A stretch of 64,000 bases of DNA from Thuidium tamariscinum (lineage: Eukaryota > Streptophyta > Bryopsida > Hypnales > Thuidiaceae). The stretch is from NCBI GenBank assembly GCA_947034885.2, contig OX344757.2, positions 6,200,001 through 6,264,000 on the forward strand, given 5' to 3'. Under the pieces are notes generated by a model that made no database searches, was not told the DNA's origin, and saw only the letters and a list, made by a program, of their open reading frames with translations. This document shows positions 12,031 to 24,179 of the stretch, piece by piece; the first letter of the stretch is position 1; every line of letters starts with the position of its first letter. Both the position numbers and the translations under genes were made by a program.

Positions 12031-12919
12031 TTTTTTTTGCAACATTATAGGACCAGATTGTACCTTTTTCAAAATAAATGTCTTTTTTTTGCCAAATAAA
12101 ATTATTCTTTTTTTCCTAGAAAATTTTCAATTCTCTTTAAAATATAGATGAAGTTGCCAAATTTGGATGAAAAAGTGTATGAATATGATAGAAAAGTGTT
12201 TGTAAGTCCAAAAGATAGATGGATGTAGAAATACAATGCTATAGGAGAGGGTTCTAAGACCGAGCAGGCTTTGGCAACCATCCAGTAGGGGCTCTGAAAT
12301 GGACATGTGAACTCTGGAAAAATGAACTCTGGATTACAATGGAACTTGATGAGATTTGTTTTTCCTTCTTCGGTCGATGGTTTGAGAACCACACTTGGTT
12401 CATTCCTAGCTAAGTAGCTACATACCTACTAATTTAATTCAAAATTAGAATTTGTTGTTCAACCACCATCTTACAAATATTGAAAAATCTGAAAAAGTGA
12501 TTAAATCAAGCATTCATTTCAGATTTTGAAAGATACACTTTTAGAAACCATTTCAATTACTTTACACATGTAGCAATGCTAGTTTTTGAACAAGCCCTGA
12601 TTTTTTTCCAAAATATGCATGGATGGGTTTCCAAGGGCCTATGATCACAAATAGGGACCTACATTAGATTGTGTTTGAAAATTCATAACTAATTCAATAA
12701 TGCTTCAAAAAATACGAAACGAGTTTTGTTAGATTCCTCATCTATTTCTCTTTGACTAAAAAATAAGCTAAAAATATTTTCATCTCAGGAAATACATGTA
12801 AAAGGCAGACCAGCCCTTAGATGAGCGGTTTCTGAGCCTCCTCCCTTACACCAAATTTGAAGTGATCACCATCTTGGCACTTTCTCAAAAAGTAAAAGAA
12901 AAAAAAAGGCTCATCACCA

Positions 12920-13227
12920 CTACCACACTTCTTTGAAAATGAAATGAAAAAAAGGGTTCCCCAAGTTCCCCGACCCCTTTACATTCCCCTCATTGGAAGC
13001 GTAAGCGTCTACCAAGGGGCCCATAAAAAAACCCACAGCCATGGTGCGTTGTTCAACATGCTTGTGTCCAAACAAATAATCTGGTCCGTACTTCACAGAC
13101 ATCTCGCCTTCCAGTAAGTACACAGCTGATCGCCAAAAGGGGCCCAATTTGCCGGTTTCTCCTTTTGGAAACTTAAGGGTGGTCGTCCAGTTTCCTCTTG
13201 TAGTAAGCGAAGCTGCGATGTGGATAA
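12920..13227 (-). CDS. Possible host exon, unrecognised protein
   Basis: On the minus strand an open frame of about 100 codons runs from a candidate splice acceptor (ATATCCAG, near 13228) to a stop at 12920. The frame is even in composition, with runs such as GNWTTTLKFPKGETGKLG and YLLEGEMSVKYGPDYLFG, and lies in a GC-rich island. I do not recognise the family. No upstream exon could be joined with confidence; an overlapping open frame in another register (13093-13431) competes with it. Treat it as a candidate for transcript checking. Confidence 0.3.
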
Positions 13228-13430
13228 CTGGATATCAGCTTGCATGCCTTGCATGGTACCCACCTCGCAGAGAATAAGAAGAAGGAGCTGCTGGTCTGGT
13301 CTGGTCTGCGGGGCTGCTTGAATGCCACTTGGGGAAATCCCCCACACACCGTCACCTCCTCGGGGTGGGGTTGGGCGGGTTAGGATTCGAGGCATAATAA
13401 TAAGGTACCTGTACTTCGACAAAATCCCCA
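12960..13430. other. GC-rich island
   Basis: A sharp rise in GC against AT-rich flanks, with many CpG sites. It holds the possible exon described separately. Confidence 0.6.
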
Positions 13431-13439
13431 AGCGGAGAA

Positions 13440-13500
13440 TTCACATGGAGTGGATATATTAGAGTAAATGTCCACATGGAGCGGATATATTAGTATAAAT
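13440..13500 (+). repeat. 30-base tandem duplication
   Basis: CACATGGAG-GGATATATTAG occurs twice in a row, at about 13442 and 13473, with a TAAATG tail after each and few mismatches. Confidence 0.85.
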
Positions 13501-13863
13501 GGTAAGGAAAATCCTACTCAGTTTACTCAGTTTCATGTAGGGATGTCAGAGGGAGGTATAACTGAAAATAGTAGAAAAAGAACACTGTACCCAACTCCTT
13601 CGAACCTTAGTTTGGGTGCTCCAAGGAGTTTTGTCCTATATTTTTCTCAAACTCCAGCTTCTGGTCTCCCATTGCACCTATTTTATGATTATCTCGATTT
13701 TCGCATGCATTATGTGCATGAAGTGTGTAAAGGGAGCAATTCCCATTGTGGGTTGGTCCCTTTGCCATGCCAAAAGTTGTTTGGTTTGGTGGGCTCAAGA
13801 AGAGCTATGTTGTGTCTGACTATCAATCCCCATGGTTTCCATGCTTGCAACTTCTTAAAATGA
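13468..13863 (+). CDS. Open frame of 131 codons, unrecognised
   Basis: This is one of the longest uninterrupted frames in the window. It has no motif I recognise, no clear signal peptide, and no clear promoter or splice pattern. It overlaps other open frames in shifted registers over 13607-13997, which suggests either chance openness in a less AT-rich patch or a decayed gene. Weak support. Confidence 0.15.
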   Translation: MSTWSGYISINGKENPTQFTQFHVGMSEGGITENSRKRTLYPTPSNLSLGAPRSFVLYFSQTPASGLPLHLFYDYLDFRMHYVHEVCKGSNSHCGLVPLPCQKLFGLVGSRRAMLCLTINPHGFHACNFLK

Positions 13864-14458
13864 ATCAAACCCTGAAAATTGGGTGTGTATTTTATGTAAG
13901 GCCGTGGTGTACTTACAAAGTGGCCCTTTTAAGGGTTGGTCGGACTTTTGGAAGGGTTTCACATGCACAGAAGTATAATTCTTTATTTCACACTTGACGA
14001 CAAATTGATGTGGTGTCTAACACAAGTGGTTTCATATTTTTGGAGCAAGGTCATTGCGAGAAAAGGGGGGCCAAAAGATATAGTGTTTTGTACAATATTT
14101 ATTTATTTTCTTTTGGAGTATTTTCTTTAGAATTAGAATTTTTTTAAGAAAAAACTGAAAAATATATTCATATATACACCTTCAATGAAAAGGTACCCTA
14201 GGAAGGAAAAGTAGAGAAAAATTCTCTATGTAGGAAAACTAAAAAAGGCTAATTGGACATGGTTCTCTTGCATAATTATCTTAGTGGTTGATTGATTGAG
14301 GAGTCATTTTCCACCCACAAGTGGATTGAATTTGTTTGTTGATAAAAAAATCCATTAGTTTTTCATATAAGAATAATAAATAATTACATACATGGAAGAT
14401 TTGTTTCAAATATTGATTATTTGTATGTAATTTAATAGCTTTATGTGATCATTTCTTC

Positions 14459-14805
14459 CATCTATTACAAGAAATTTGAAGCCTCTAGAAGACTAGAGGT
14501 TTTTGAACTATAGAAATGTTGTGGTAATGCTATGAACGTTGCTATGTGAGCAATCTGATATGGTCAATTGACTACCACATCAAATAATATTAGATATTTA
14601 ATTTGAAAATAACTATAATTTTTGAAAAAGCACAATTTTAAAGCAAATTTGTTTTTTGTTTTCAAATAATTTTTGAAAATTTTTGAAATTTTTGAAAAAA
14701 AAAATCGAAATATTCAAACTAGCAATAGTTGGTCTATAGCATTCATAACAATTTCAGAAAACATCTTTGAAATTGTCTTCTAAAGGCCCCAAATTTCTTC
14801 TAATG
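14459..14805 (+). mobile_element. ACGTGGC-type MITE, copy 2
   Basis: Ends are inverted: AAGAAATTTG-GCC..AGAAGAC at left, GTCTTCTAAAGGCC.AAATTTCTT at right. The centre keeps a weaker form of the family's inverted pair (ATGGTCAATTGACTACCACAT, split by a short loop) followed by an AT-rich tract. It is older than copy 1, with most CpG sites lost. Confidence 0.55.
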
Positions 14806-15164
14806 TGATGCTAACAATATATAAAAAATCTATTCTAAATACGCATGAGTCCAATTTTTGTCAAAAATAACTTGAAACCTGTCATTTCTAATGCAAAAAG
14901 CACAAACTTTCAAAATTTGTTGTTTCCAAATATCTAATGTAAGGATCTTACATTGGACTAGTATGCAAGTGTATGGAAGAAATTTTAAAACCCTTTTAAC
15001 ACATAGATTCCAAGATATGTAAATTCAAAGTAAAAAAATATATAATTGATTGGCACTAAGCAAACTAGTTTTTAAGATTTTGAACCTTTTTAATTAAAAA
15101 AGTGTTTATATACAAGAAAATACAAGATAGAGAGAATAACTAAATTATTAATAGTTCTAACTTG

Positions 15165-15168
<4 letters not shown>

Positions 15169-15228
<60 letters not shown>
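15169..15228. repeat. TA microsatellite
   Basis: About 30 uninterrupted TA units. Confidence 0.98.
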
Positions 15229-15233
<5 letters not shown>

Positions 15234-15345
15234 TGCCATGACTTTTTTGGAAGAAGCTCCATAACTATCTCATCACTTCCTTGAATTTTCAAGTATCTCT
15301 TGAAGGTACACACCTTAGGGATTAAAAAGATAAAAGATAATTTAA

Positions 15346-16273
15346 CCCCTAAATGTATTTGACTATGTTTTGCCAAAAATACTTCCAAACTGACACTTCT
15401 AGTACAAGACCCAAATCTTTAAAAGAAAACATTTAGACATTTGTGACCATAGGATTTTATAGTAAGCTAGTTTGAGAATATGTGAAAAATTTCAAAAATT
15501 TCTACCTTATAGATTGCAAGATAATATTGTTTGAATTGTCAAAAACCCATTTTTTGTCCTTGTAAAAATCTGGGCAGTTGTACTTCAATAGCTCACTTTT
15601 TTATGAATACAGGTCCAAATTGTTTGTTACCCTTTGGTTCATTCTTTTAGTCAAGCTGGATACATGCCTAAAAAAACTTCAAATCATTTGGAGTTGTATA
15701 ATATGTAGAAAAAAAATTAGAAAGTAGAAAGAGGTAGAAAATGATTCAAAATACTAAAATAATAATAATAAATTTGTAAAATTGAAAATTTCCAATCCCA
15801 ATGGTTGTAATGTTGTAATACACATTTTTATTATTTTTCAAAAATTGAATAAAATAAAATAAAATAATGGACTTTAAGTTTATTTTGGAGTAGAGATTCC
15901 ATAACTTCCTACAAACTACCTTCAAACTAAAACTCCCATAACTTTCATCTTATAAATCAAAATGGAATTATTTAAAGCTTTCCAAGTAGATAAAAATCTA
16001 AAGAACCAATTTTTAATTTTTTTTAAAGTGATTTTTGGAGAAGTTTTTTTAGTTGCCTGAGTTGCCTAATGCCTACTGAGTAAGAAAAATCACATATCAC
16101 ACAATTACTTTTTATTCATGTTGTCAAAAGTTATGAAAATTATTGGGCCTTAAAGTTTCTCTTTGGACACATGTTGTGTGAAAATTCCAAACACAAAAAA
16201 CAAAAAACTCTGTTTGTAGTGAACTGCCCAAAATTCCTATATTGCCAAAAAATGCATTTTGAGCATTTAGGGG
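15346..16273 (-). mobile_element. TTAA element, family A
   Basis: Both ends are textbook for this group: TTAA (15342-15345) then CCCCTAAATG at left, CATTTAGGGG then TTAA (16274-16277) at right. It is 928 bases long with no coding capacity. The body matches 17899-18846 in reverse: the TTGGGCAGCTCACTACGAAT block appears here as its complement near 16215-16240. TTAA target duplications with terminal CCC/GGG are the hallmark of piggyBac transposons; membership is inferred from this. Confidence 0.75.
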
Positions 16274-16289
16274 TTAATATTTGACCAAG

Positions 16290-17890
16290 GTATTTGGATA
16301 GAATACGTTAGATTGACTTGTCTATTTAGTGAGGGGTATATTTAGTCTTGCCTAAAAATTAGTGTCACTACAATATTTTATTTTTGTGGAATTTGATACA
16401 AGTTGAATACAATTATACTCTACATGTATTAAGTTAATAGTTTTAATAAATAATGTAGCTTTGATAAATTAGTGCCACATGCACTAATAAGACAAATCAA
16501 AGAATTGCTATGAGCATTTCCATGGTAAGTTCAAATTTTAGACCTTGATTAAAGTATGTATATTTGAGATTCATTCATTAGTGGAGATTTGAGGAAATCG
16601 AAGGCCATTTTGTGCCAATTCTCGATGTTGTTCCTATAGCAATGAGGGAATGGTTGAATGTAATCATTTGTCATAAATATTTTTTAAAGTTCAATTTTTT
16701 TTTAAATTAAAAAAAAATTTATTTCTAAATATTAAATTAAATATTTGAGGTTGGTATAGTTCTCAAAGTTCCCCACTATGAAGAAACGGCTCACTGTCTT
16801 GTTTGGAGCCAAATCTCCTTTAATGTACAAATCTAGTTACTACAATACAATAATAGTTCATCTTGTTGTAGTCCAATGTGTATACTAACAATGTGATTGT
16901 GGTAAGTCAACATCTCACAAACTATTAAGACAACTCCATTTAACCAAGTTCTTTATTAGGAAGGTAGTTTAGTCATTGTCCTTTTAGTGAACTCAAGGAG
17001 AAAACTAAACTTAAAATTTAAATTTCTTTTAAAAATTGAAGATAAATTTAATTTGTATAAATAGAAGAATCTTTAACTACAAGGGTGCTTTTCAACCTAC
17101 GTGTAGAATTTCAAAAATCATTTCAACACTTTGTAGTATATGTAAAAAAAGGCTTTGATGTGATAGTAGTATTAGTTTATCCCAATAGTACAAGTGACAC
17201 TAATTTTCCAAAATCACAATCTTTAAAATTAGCCTAAGCTAAAATATTACTACATTATATACATTACTTTCTCTCTCCATATATTTTAAGTGATACTAAT
17301 CTCATTGATGATCTTGTTTTTTGCATTTTTACTATTAGATTACATTTATCTAGGTCAATTATCTATTCATGAACATTTTGAGAATTAAAAAAAAAATTAA
17401 ACAAAAATAAAGCAACAATGAAATATAATTGGACATGCATTAGATATAAAAATACAAAAAAATATTTCTATTTTTATTTCCTATACTTGGATAAAAGTGC
17501 ACATGGTTTTTTCATTTTTCAATTATTTTTTGTTTTTGTGTCTTACGTACAAATGCGCAACTGAAATCTTACATTTGGCTGATTTGAGCCATTCTCATTT
17601 TTTATACAATGTCTAATATAATTGGTATATTTTGGTGAGAATAATTATCATTGCATCCTTTCACAATCCCAATAAAAAATACTAAATTTTAGTTTTTAAA
17701 AAACTAAATGCTTATCTTTTATATTAGAAAACACCCCATTAAGTAACAAAAATATAATCTAGAAAGAACTCAATATGAAGCATCATATAACCTAGCTTTG
17801 TAAAATAGATATCTCTATATTTCAATTGTATTATATCATCATACCACAATGTGTGAAATTAGTTACAGAATGAAGGTTGAATAGAAAATT
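16290..17890. other. AT-rich stretch, nothing recognised
   Basis: Short broken frames only. No inverted-repeat ends or RNA genes found. Confidence 0.4.
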
Positions 17891-17898
17891 TTAATTAA

Positions 17899-18846
17899 CC
17901 CCTAAAGGACCAAACTGCATTTTTTGGAAACATAGCGATTTTGGGCAGCTCACTACGAATAGAGTTTTTATTCTTTTTCCTTGAAATTTTCACACAACAT
18001 GCGCCCAGGGAGTAGCTTCAAGGTCCAACAAGTTTTATAACATTTGACTACATATTCAAAAAGTTATTGCATGATATGTGCTTTCTTTTGATCTCTGGGC
18101 AGCCTGGGCAGATAAAAAAACTTCTTTAAAAATAAGTTTTTGAAAAAATGAAACATGAAATATTTTATTTAGAATTTTGTGTATGTAGGAATCTTTGAAT
18201 CATTACATTTGGATTAGTGAGTCAAAAGTTATGAGGAGGTTTAGTTTGAGGTAGTTTGTGGCTAGTTACAAAATTCCTACACTACAAAAAAAGTTTGAAA
18301 TCCTTTATTTAATTCAATTTTTAATATTTTTGGATAAAAATAATTGAAATAGGTGAAGATTTTTTATTACAACATTTTAACCATTGGGATCAGAATTTTT
18401 CAATTCCATAAATAAATTTTTTACAATTTAGTGTTTTGGCTCATTTTCTACTTCTTTGTACTTGTTATTTTTTTCCTCTATGTTTTACAACTCCAAATGA
18501 TTTGAATTTTTTTTTGCATATACCCAACTTGCCTTTAAGAATGAATCCAGAGAGCAACCACCAATTTGAACTTTTTTTCATACAAATGTAACCTTGTGAA
18601 GTGCAGCTGCCCGGATTTCCACAGTGGTAAAAAAAGGACTGTTTTTGTCACTTCAAACACTATTATCTTGCAATCTACACGGTGGAAATTGCTGAAATTT
18701 TTTCCACATCTTTTTAAACTTGTGTTCTAAAAGATCCAATGGTTACTTTTGTCCAAAAATGTTTTTTTCTTAAAATTTGGTAGTTGTCTAAAAAATGATA
18801 GTTTTGAAGCGTTTTTGGTGAAAACATAGTCAAAAACCTTTAGGGG
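17899..18846 (+). mobile_element. TTAA element, family A, best copy
   Basis: Flanked by TTAA at 17895-17898 and 18847-18850, with inverted ends CCCCTAAAGG and CCTTTAGGGG. It is 948 bases long and non-coding. Landmarks in order are the GGGCAGCTCACTACGAAT block (17944-17961), CAAAAGTTATGAGGAGG near 18221, CCATTGGGAT-CAGAATTTTTCAATTCCATAAA near 18380, and TCTTGCAATCTACA near 18670. Other copies are at 1135, 15346, 27560 and 40118, and the hairpin at 26743 derives from its left half. Confidence 0.8.
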
Positions 18847-19017
18847 TTAAAATATAAAGACATCTATTTCACAAAGTTTGATTCTATAATGCCTCGCTTT
18901 GATTTCTTCCTACATCATATTTTTATTACTTAACTGAGTGTTCTTTAGTATAAAAGTTGTGCCTATAAAAATTTTCTACATACTTATACAATCAAATTAA
19001 AAAAAATTTGTCATTAA

Positions 19018-19824
19018 CCCCTAAGTGTCTAGACTCATCTGCAAAATTGATAATTTCAAAAAAATCATTATAAAGTATTATTTGGAAGAATATTTTGGAA
19101 TTGAGGTGCAAATAAAAATTATAGAGTTTGAGTTTTAGATTATATCTATAAGGTTAGATTCACCAATGCTATCACCAATATTTTTCTATATTTTTTAAAA
19201 GGAAAAATAAAAAATTCCTTCTAAATTCAATTACCAACAAAATATTGTCATTTTTTCAGTAAATTTTGGTGATTTTTTGGAATTTTTGTGTTCTTCAATT
19301 CTATGACCTCATTTTTACACTTCCAAGTTTGGACTAGAGTTGACCCAAGTCAACCACTTGACATACTTCCACATTTGTAATTTTAGAAAGATATGTGCTC
19401 TAGTAACACCAAATTCAACCCTTAGATAGGACCACAACTTCATAAACTATCTCTCAAAATTAGGATGACTTTCATCCAAACTGAAATGAAAAAGAAATAA
19501 GATGTTCATTCTGTAAGGTAGGTACACCCAAAATGGCTCCTGACCTTAAAGCGCTCTGTACAACGTGCATAGATTTTCAAAATCAGTCATGTACCCAGAC
19601 TGTAGATGGCGCTTTCAGAAACACACTTTGACTGTTAATAACTTTTGCATACGGTATCCAAATCCACTGTTCTTTGGTGCGTTGGAACATGCTTTCACTC
19701 ACCAACGAGACTGTAAAAAAATTGAACAACATAATAACAGGAACTAGGCACAGTAGAAAAACTGGCGCTTTTGGGTGTACCTACCTTACATCGTCTAGAA
19801 CATGGATGTTGGAGCACTTCAGGG
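19018..19824 (+). mobile_element. TTAA element, family B, with a nested MITE
   Basis: TTAA at 19014-19017 is followed by CCCCTAAGTGTCTAG. The right end GGAGCACTTCAGGG is followed by TTAC (19825-19828), one base from TTAA. The body matches 2018-2867 reversed. A mariner-type MITE (19516-19796) is inserted near the right end. Without it the element is about 0.53 kb. Both known copies carry a different MITE near the same end. Confidence 0.7.
19516..19796 (+). mobile_element. Mariner-type MITE, copy 1
   Basis: Ends AGGTAGGTACACCCAAAA and TTTTGGGTGTACCTACCT are inverted and flanked by TA on both sides (19514-19515, 19797-19798), as in Tc1/mariner. The inner motif TGTAGATGGCGCTTTC is at about 19601. 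It matches the copy at 38467-38722 in reverse at roughly 85 percent by eye, so the pair is young compared with its neighbours. No coding capacity. Confidence 0.85.
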
Positions 19825-20284
19825 TTACTTCTTTTAAATAAAATACTATATAAAATCATGAAAATTAACTTAAAAAATTCACCAAAAATGGAAATTCAGT
19901 ATGCTTGATTAGGATTGCATGAAGATTGAGTGTCTATAATGCAAGTTAGATTTTTTGATTATTTTTCTATTCTATCAAAAACATCTTTGAATGGTTAAAG
20001 TAGCTAGTTGGAATACTACAATATCTGACTAGTACAAGAGCACCTATATTGACTATATGCTAGTTTCTAACAAAAGATAAAAATACATTGATTTATCCTA
20101 TTAGTATCTACAAAAATGAGGGTGACTTGCAAAATTTGTATTGTCATTTTAATATTTCTTTTCTTGTGGAAAAATAAGCTTTTGAGTTCTAAAATTATTT
20201 TTGATATACATAGATTAAAATGCATATAATTATTTAAATTTGAATTAAAATTTAAAATTTAATGTTCAATGTGCAAGAATACTA

Positions 20285-20300
20285 TTAACCCTTCAAGTCC
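20285..20300 (+). mobile_element. Isolated TTAA-type end
   Basis: TTAACCCTTCAAGTCC resembles the termini of the TTAA families. I could not place a matching right end, so this is a possible fragment only. Confidence 0.25.
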
Positions 20301-20956
20301 CAACAACTTTTTGACAATGAAGGTTTTCAAAGAATTGTACCACTTTGATATTTTTTTGTACATAGATGTGATTGAAAATTTTAATTTTAACCATACAAAA
20401 GTAAATACTTTCTTGTCTATTATCCTAGGAATCAATTGCAAAAAAATTTGACCTTTAAATTTTTAGATTATAACAATTTTAGATGGTCAACTTCTTAAAC
20501 AAAAAAAATTCAGATTTGGTGAAAAAGGTTTGTGAAAAGGGGAATAATGTTTTTCTTAACACACACACAAAAAAAAATTGTCTTGGAATTTAAGGCAATT
20601 TTATTATCATTTTATATAAAATTTTGAAAGTTAGAAGACTCTCTCAAATTTGTACATATTTTCAAACAAAAAGAGAAGAAAGTCAAAACTAACCAAACTA
20701 GATCCCATAAAATTCTAAAAAAACTTATATGGATAAATTTTTTTAATTTAAGAATTGATAATTTTATCTTATTGTTTAAAGCAGCTTCAAAATATTTGGA
20801 ATCATTCTAATTATTTTATATTCTTAATCATGCTAGATCAAATATTTTATTATTAAAGTTGCTAAATTTAAGATTTTATAATTTAATTTAATTTCTTTTT
20901 TGTAGGGTAAGACTAGGAATGTTCAAGAAAATATTTTAATCCATCTCTTTAGAAGG

Positions 20957-21258
20957 GATATGAGGGCAAGGGAAGCTCATTTCAAGGTTGTTCTCCAACC
21001 CATTCCTTGTGCTATCTAAAACTATAGATCAGCCCTATTGGCTGAATTTTTTGGGTTTTTGGAATTTTTTTTTTTTCATAAATTCTAAAAATTATTTAGA
21101 AACCTAAAATTGAACTATTTTTTTTAGTTAAAAAAATTAATATTTTTTGATGTAGCATTCTCTTGGCCACGTTAGATTGCTAATGCGGTATGTTCCCAGC
21201 ACATTCCCATAATTTGGGAACTCAAAATAACTCCCGGACTTCCAATGCCCTCAAATCT
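20957..21258 (-). mobile_element. ACGTGGC-type MITE, copy 3
   Basis: Inverted ends share GAT-TGAGGGCA--GGAAG. On the minus strand the order is GGGAGTT, repeated GGGAACT/GGGAATG patches, CTAACGTGGCC (near 21165), an A/T tract, then AACAACCTTGAAATGAGC. This parallels the copies at 39359 and 61036. Non-coding. Confidence 0.6.
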
Positions 21259-22046
21259 TTTTTAATGCTACTAATCCTTTCATTAGAAAACATCACATTT
21301 ACTCCCTTTTTCTATTAAACTATATTTTAAAAATAAAATTTTAAATACTTCTGACATTCAAATTTTGAAAATAAAAAAATGCACCAAGTATGTTAGCTTG
21401 TTATGTTATAAGACTCTAGTTTACATAATATTGAAATTTGTTCCACCCTACAACAATTTGCCATTGAAAATTTGAAGTGGACACACTATGCCCTTTGTTT
21501 CCTTGCTACATGAATATATGTTGGTATCCAACATGACTACAATGTAAATTTTCATATTACTACTCAGTACAATATACTTATTGTTGTTCAATATATATTT
21601 GTTGTTGTAGAATATACTTGTTGTTTTGTATATTTTTCAAAAAGATAATTAGTTTAGTGAAGTCAAATACAAAGGAAATCACACTAATTTGATAAAAATT
21701 GAAATTGATATGAATTTCCAAACATCTTTGGTATAAAAATGTAAAATTTTCAATAGATAGAAGTCATGATCATCTTAGAAGGTTCAAGGTTAGTGATCAG
21801 GCACCCTATTTCTATTTGCTAAGTATTTTGAACCATTCTGAAAGAACTTCTTTTATTTCTTGAAGTTGCAAGTTATGCTACAACATTTGGTGATGACAAA
21901 GTCCACCTAAATCAACACTTCATGAACCAAATTTCTATCACTCTTAAATTGTACCTAAATAGAAAAGAACCTAATATCATTCTTTGACAATAGCATCTAA
22001 TTGCTTGCTTAAAGAAAATGAATTAACTTGGGTTGTTTTATACAAG

Positions 22047-22264
22047 GATTGCTATTAGGTGAACTTAGAAGTGTGAACCCATGAGCCTAGAAGACTATAC
22101 ATGTATAATATAAGTGTTTAAATTATAGTATCCTTCTATGATAATAATGCATATATGCTATAAATACCTTCAATGGTTGCATGATATCTACTTATTTATA
22201 TATATATATATATATATTCAAGGTTCACATACTTACACTTTCATGTTGACATACTAACACCATT
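22047..22264 (+). mobile_element. GCTCAC-type MITE, copy 1
   Basis: It shares GTGTGAACCCATGAGCCTAG and GACTATACAT with the copies at 38958 and 48480, and ends CTTTCATGTTGACATACTAACACC. The internal TA tract at 22197-22218 is copy-specific. It is the most diverged of the four clear copies. Confidence 0.6.
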
Positions 22265-22727
22265 GTGTTTTGCACCTATAGGCTATATCAAGTCCCTTTG
22301 AGGTTGGTTGCACAAAATTTTACCCTTTTTTAGGCTTAAAGCCATTTTCAACTGCTCATTAGAATAAGATTACAGTAGGGACCAATTCTCCCATAAATAT
22401 AGGCCTCGAGGCCCAAAAGCCAAGTTGATTCAATGAAACCTCTAAATAAAATCTCTCCCTCCCCTTCTCTCTTTCTTTTCAAGGTCTTTTTATACCTAGA
22501 TGTTAGGTCAATTCCCCTTGGCAATTGCATTTAAAGGAACAAATCTAATTTCTTGAGAAAACAATATTTTATAAATAAATTATTATTAATTGAAATCTAA
22601 CATTGACCCTAAAGCTACGAATTAGCCTTTCATTCTTAGTGCACCCAATTCATTGAGTTCAAACCATGTCAAATCATGTATTTTTTGAATAAAAATCCAT
22701 TGCCCTCAAATAGCCTAGCTTTTAGGG

Positions 22728-22909
22728 GTAAAGGAGCTTGGACCAATTTCAACCTTTTGTCCATTCACAAGTAAGGATTTCAAGCTCCTAACCCAACAAA
22801 TTGGCCTGACATCTACATGTAAAGGGGTTCGTACAAATTTCAGCCTTTTGTCCAATCACAAGTGCAGATTTTTAGCCTCTAACACAACAAATTGGCCTGG
22901 CCTGCCTTT
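22728..22909 (+). repeat. 91-base tandem duplication
   Basis: GTAAAGG.G....G.ACAAATTTCA-CCTTTTGTCCA and AACAAATTGGCCTG recur at a spacing of exactly 91 bases (starts 22728 and 22819). Confidence 0.85.
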
Positions 22910-23441
22910 CGATGAAAAGCAACCCTGACATCCAGTGCAGAAACAGGTGGGTGACTGACACAAATGGGAGGGTCCAGTAGATGTCGGAATTGGATGACTG
23001 AGAAAAGAGAAGGCCTTCCTCAGGCTTCATACTTTACATGCATTTCAGGGGGCACAATGTTGCTTTGGACACCCTTGCAAATATAATCTTTCAGACAAGA
23101 AGAACTAAAGCAGGAAATGGAGGAAAGGGGCTTCCTGGCTGTGCTTTTATGAAAGCTTGGATGGTTTATTAGAAAGGTCTGTTGTCAAAAGGTGAACAGA
23201 GGCACAAGAGATAGACAAGCACATGCCATCTGAATGGAGATTGGTGGTGTGGAAAAAATAAATTTAAAAAAAAAGGATGGAGATTGGTTCATGTCAACTC
23301 CACAACTTGGTTTTGGCTGCACAAGGACTCAGTGAGAATCTCAACAATTTGAGTGGGTTACCCTTCAACCATTTGATGGACTGGTGGTCATGGAAATCAT
23401 GCATTTTGATATTGTGTGACACTACTTTGAATAAGCCAAAT

Positions 23442-23794
23442 CAGGGTTTTCTACCCGGACAGCGTGATACACAGACCTCACGTGACGTCTAGTAGAACCC
23501 TCGTGATGTTCAATAGAGTCAACATCATAAAAAAATAAAAATAAATCATTAAAAATTAAAAATTTTAACATATTTAAGTTCGGTTTCAATTAAGTGTCTC
23601 AATTTCATGATTACATATTACATTTTAAATTTAGATTCATAGTTATAGTAAGATTTACATTATTTTGAGCTGCTGAAAATGAACTTTCGCGACAAGGTGC
23701 GACGCCCTTGTGACAAGTTGTCACCTGCGACACGCGACATCAGACGTCCTACACGACACCCAAACCCAAAAATATGTCCGACAAGAAAACCCTG
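23442..23794. mobile_element. hAT-type MITE with 8-base target repeat
   Basis: The inverted ends CAGGGTTTTCT..CGGACA and TGTCCGACAAGAAAACCCTG start with CAGGG as hAT elements do. They are flanked by AGCCAAAT (23434-23441) and AGCCAGAT (23795-23802), an eight-base direct repeat with one mismatch. Near each end, subterminal CACGTGACGTC and GACGTCC patches are GC-rich. No coding capacity. Superfamily assignment rests on ends and target length together. Confidence 0.8.
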
Positions 23795-23817
23795 AGCCAG
23801 ATATACTCATTAAAAGT

Positions 23818-23944
23818 CAAAGCATTGTAAAACATCTCCCTTTGTCATCCTTAATATTGAGGATGAATAGTTGTAGTTTTGTTCTATAAGGGAAGATTCT
23901 TTGTCATTCATAGGACACAAAACATCTGCTATGACATTTGAGGG
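23818..23944 (-). mobile_element. TTAA element, family C, partial copy
   Basis: Reversed, this reads CCCTCAAATGTCATAGC and then GAATGACAAAGAATCTTCCC, matching the left part of 36670-36891. It shares the TTAA at 23945-23948 with the next element, head to head. Only about the first 125 bases are recognisable. Confidence 0.5.
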
Positions 23945-23948
23945 TTAA

Positions 23949-24169
23949 CCCCTAAACGATGTACATGCCATATTTTGGTCAATGAACAAGACAGAATCTT
24001 TCTATATAGGACAAAAATGCAATTATTCATCTTTAAAATTAGGGGTGGAAAGGGAAGATCTTCCATAGTGGCTTGACTTCCAACGAGAGTTTTTGATTTT
24101 TTTGGATCCAATGATTCCCATGGTATCAAAATTCATGATTTCCATGGTCACCAGCTTGTCATTTAGGGG
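23949..24169 (+). mobile_element. TTAA element, family C
   Basis: Flanked by TTAA at 23945-23948 and 24170-24173, with ends CCCCTAAACG and CATTTAGGGG. It is 221 bases, almost the same length as the copy at 36670-36891. They share GGGTGGAAAGGGAAGATCTT and the ATGGTATCAAAAT-CATG block. Non-coding. Confidence 0.75.
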
Positions 24170-24179
24170 TTAATAAAAA

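Noticed and set aside
15342-15352. CCCTAAA resembles the plant telomere repeat
   Set aside because: It occurs once per element end, not in arrays, and always beside TTAA. It is a transposon terminus.
15140-15388. 82-codon minus-strand frame with Tyr-Ile repeats
   Set aside because: It is the translation of a TA microsatellite.
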